Positions 63,976-64,000 of a DNA stretch of 64,000 nucleotides are shown here, piece after piece; position 1 is the stretch's first letter, and the number at the start of each line of letters is the position of its first letter. The notes beneath the pieces are model-generated. The model worked only from the letters and a program-made list of their open reading frames with translations, was not told where the DNA came from and ran no database searches. Made by a program: the position numbers and the translations under genes. This stretch comes from Spirosoma foliorum. Lineage in GTDB: Bacteria; Bacteroidota; Bacteroidia; Cytophagales; Spirosomataceae. The stretch covers positions 6,957,001 through 7,021,000 of the forward strand of contig NZ_CP059732.1 in NCBI RefSeq assembly GCF_014117325.1, given 5' to 3'.

Positions 63976-64000
63976 CTGTTTACGGTTCACTGTTTACGGT
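63976..64000. repeat. Reiterated word at the window end
   Basis: CTGTTTACGGT occurs at 63976-63986 and again at 63990-64000, just after the glutamine-synthetase-like gene. It looks like the left arm of another intergenic palindrome cut by the window. Confidence 0.4.

Overview
The window is a chromosomal stretch of a Bacteroidota bacterium, most likely a Spirosoma-like member of the Cytophagales. The phylum call rests on Bacteroidota-type promoters (TTG about 19-20 nt before TAnnTTTG), scarce Shine-Dalgarno motifs, type IX secretion tails, an exbB-exbD-exbD-tonB cluster, a short NuoG, an epsilon subunit reduced to its N-terminal domain and atpD-atpC standing apart from other ATP synthase genes. 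The genus is an inference. There is no prophage, insertion sequence, rRNA operon or CRISPR array.

Layout. 1-3.9 kb: two tandem M1-type metallopeptidases, the first cut by the window edge. 4.0 kb: tRNA-Pro(GGG). 4.6-10.6 kb: energy-transduction cluster exbB, exbD, exbD, tonB, a small membrane protein, a PstS-like lipoprotein and a TPR protein. 10.8-12.4 kb: adk and obgE. 12.4-17.8 kb: two paralogous secreted SASA-type esterases with type IX tails, the second frameshifted in its tail. 18-26.8 kb: complex I genes nuoA-J, with a HicA/HicB pair between nuoD and nuoE, nuoJ broken at a run of eight G, and no nuoKLMN. 27-29.1 kb: a secreted esterase and a thiolase. 29.2-31.1 kb: a LysM-repeat protein on the minus strand. 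31.5-40.1 kb: SDR, AraC and ArsR genes divergent from an RND efflux operon (adaptor, pump, TolC) plus a VOC protein. 40.2-42 kb: a long acyl-CoA dehydrogenase sharing a palindromic operator with the thiolase. 42.2-45.1 kb: a zeta-like kinase with a small partner, a GyrI-like protein and a Tat-exported oxidoreductase. 45.2-51.5 kb (minus): haem-binding protein, ABC ATPase, unknown protein, TPR membrane protein and PQQ-propeller lipoprotein. 51.9-53.5 kb: malQ. 53.8-57.3 kb: atpD, an unknown secreted protein, atpC and a uridine kinase. 57.4-58.4 kb: a ferredoxin-reductase-like protein. 58.6-61.7 kb: nadA and nadB with a RelE-type toxin-antitoxin pair between them. 61.9-64 kb: a small unknown gene, a DUF6169-like gene and a glutamine-synthetase-family gene.

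Most genes are housekeeping or envelope functions. Three things stand out. First, toxin-antitoxin pairs are spliced seamlessly into two core operons that both concern NAD(H): complex I and NAD synthesis. Second, many gene junctions carry long, mutually unrelated hairpins whose arms are built from short reiterated words, with perfect arms of up to 45 bp. Third, a near-identical palindrome lies before the thiolase and, twice, before the acyl-CoA dehydrogenase, implying a fatty-acid-degradation regulon. Three single-base frameshifts (PstS-like signal peptide, second esterase, nuoJ) may be sequence errors or real and should be checked in reads.
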